Position numbers and translations under genes: made by a program
The notes under the pieces: model-generated
Told to the model about the DNA's origin: nothing
The model's input: the letters and a program-made list of their open reading frames with translations, nothing else
Database searches by the model: none
Part shown: positions 63,660 to 64,000 of the stretch, one piece after another
Layout: the number at the start of each line of letters is the position of its first letter
How positions within the stretch are numbered: the stretch's first letter is position 1
Source: a virus
DNA: 64,000 bases
Virus record (IMG/VR): IMGVR_UViG_3300027754_003437
Location: 1-64,000 of that record
Direction: 5' to 3' (one strand)

Positions 63660-64000
63660 ATGCCAGCAGTATTTTTAGTCAGTGACACACACTTCGGACA
63701 CGCCGGCGTCTGTCACTTCACACACCCTGACGATCCTGAAGTGAAATTACGGCCATGGACTGATCCTGCCGAGATGGACGAGGCCATGATCAAAAACTGG
63801 AACGATCGTGTTCGTCCAAACGACAAGGTGTATCACTTGGGTGATGTTGTTATCAACCGCAAGGCCTTGAAGACATTGGCCAGGTTGAACGGGGACAAAG
63901 TATTGATCCGTGGCAATCACGACATCTTCCGTGATGACGAGTACCGCGAATACTTTCGTGAGTTACGTGCATACCATGTGATGAACGGAATGATCTTGAG
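63660..64000 (+). CDS. Calcineurin-like metallophosphoesterase (3' end beyond window)
   Basis: At least 113 residues, continuing past the window. SDTHFGH, LGDVV and RGNHD are the metal-binding motifs of the family (Dx(H/D), GD, GNHD). It hydrolyses phosphate esters; phage relatives act on nucleotides or protein phosphates. Its own promoter and AAAGGAG site precede it. Confidence 0.92.
   Translation, partial: MPAVFLVSDTHFGHAGVCHFTHPDDPEVKLRPWTDPAEMDEAMIKNWNDRVRPNDKVYHLGDVVINRKALKTLARLNGDKVLIRGNHDIFRDDEYREYFRELRAYHVMNGMIL

Noticed and set aside
1-64000. CRISPR array or transposon
   Set aside because: No regularly spaced repeats, transposase or terminal inverted repeats with target duplications were seen; the repeats found are coding linkers, promoters or RNA stems.

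Overview
The window is a contiguous piece of a large tailed double-stranded DNA phage genome, most likely of the wider T4-like group and from an aquatic setting. The evidence is a family-B DNA polymerase of gp43 type, a probable gp45-like sliding clamp next to it, a T4 RNase H/flap-type exonuclease, tight ATGA-overlapping gene strings, and repeated TATAAATA-type late promoter motifs alongside near-consensus sigma70 promoters. No tail, capsid or terminase gene can be named with confidence here. The host is not stated by the sequence. Two secreted TctC-type solute-binding proteins and one DctP-type protein point to a Gram-negative host, possibly a betaproteobacterium (inference).

Layout. 1-8977: small beta-rich or hypothetical proteins, a nucleotidylyltransferase, a glycosyltransferase, and two very unusual multi-module proteins (3382-8323) whose enzyme-like domains are joined by a recurring G-(V/M)-(A/T)-E-(G/D) linker. 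8989-14115: surface/glycan-type genes, including a three-gene minus-strand island. 14153-18825: probable head-internal proteins, a Dps-like ferritin and a LysM protein. 18954-23642: DsbA-like protein, DNA polymerase, methyltransferase-like protein, clamp. 23642-38464: 7-deazaguanine genes (DpdA-like transglycosylase, FolE, QueD, QueE, a T-fold protein) interleaved with a nucleotide-sugar/glycan cluster. 38464-47615: nucleotide metabolism, exonuclease, many small genes, a radical-SAM enzyme and two nuclease-like genes. 47604-59870: a translation-support region with 26 tRNA genes covering all 20 amino acids, an initiator-type tRNA, a circularly permuted tmRNA, a probable 0.8-kb structured RNA with two tRNAs inside it, two leader-ORF attenuators, three solute-binding proteins and two PP-loop proteins. 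59952-64000: 2OG-Fe(II) oxygenases, rubrerythrin plus rubredoxin, an RNA polymerase omega-like protein, DUF2452 and a phosphoesterase.

How it fits together. DpdA, FolE, QueD and QueE suggest that genomic guanines are replaced by a 7-deazaguanine to resist host restriction; QueC was not found and may be supplied elsewhere. The tRNA set, tmRNA and omega-like protein suggest extensive takeover of host gene expression. Several genes in the first 19 kb start with short peptides ending in a T4-type prohead protease site. With the linker repeats in the two multi-module proteins, this suggests enzymes packed into the capsid and cut apart there (inference).

Regulation shows three repeated designs: TAAATA motifs so close to the start codon that the transcript would be leaderless; promoters placed inside the loop of a hairpin that would otherwise hide the start site; and leader ORFs whose ends overlap antiterminator arms.
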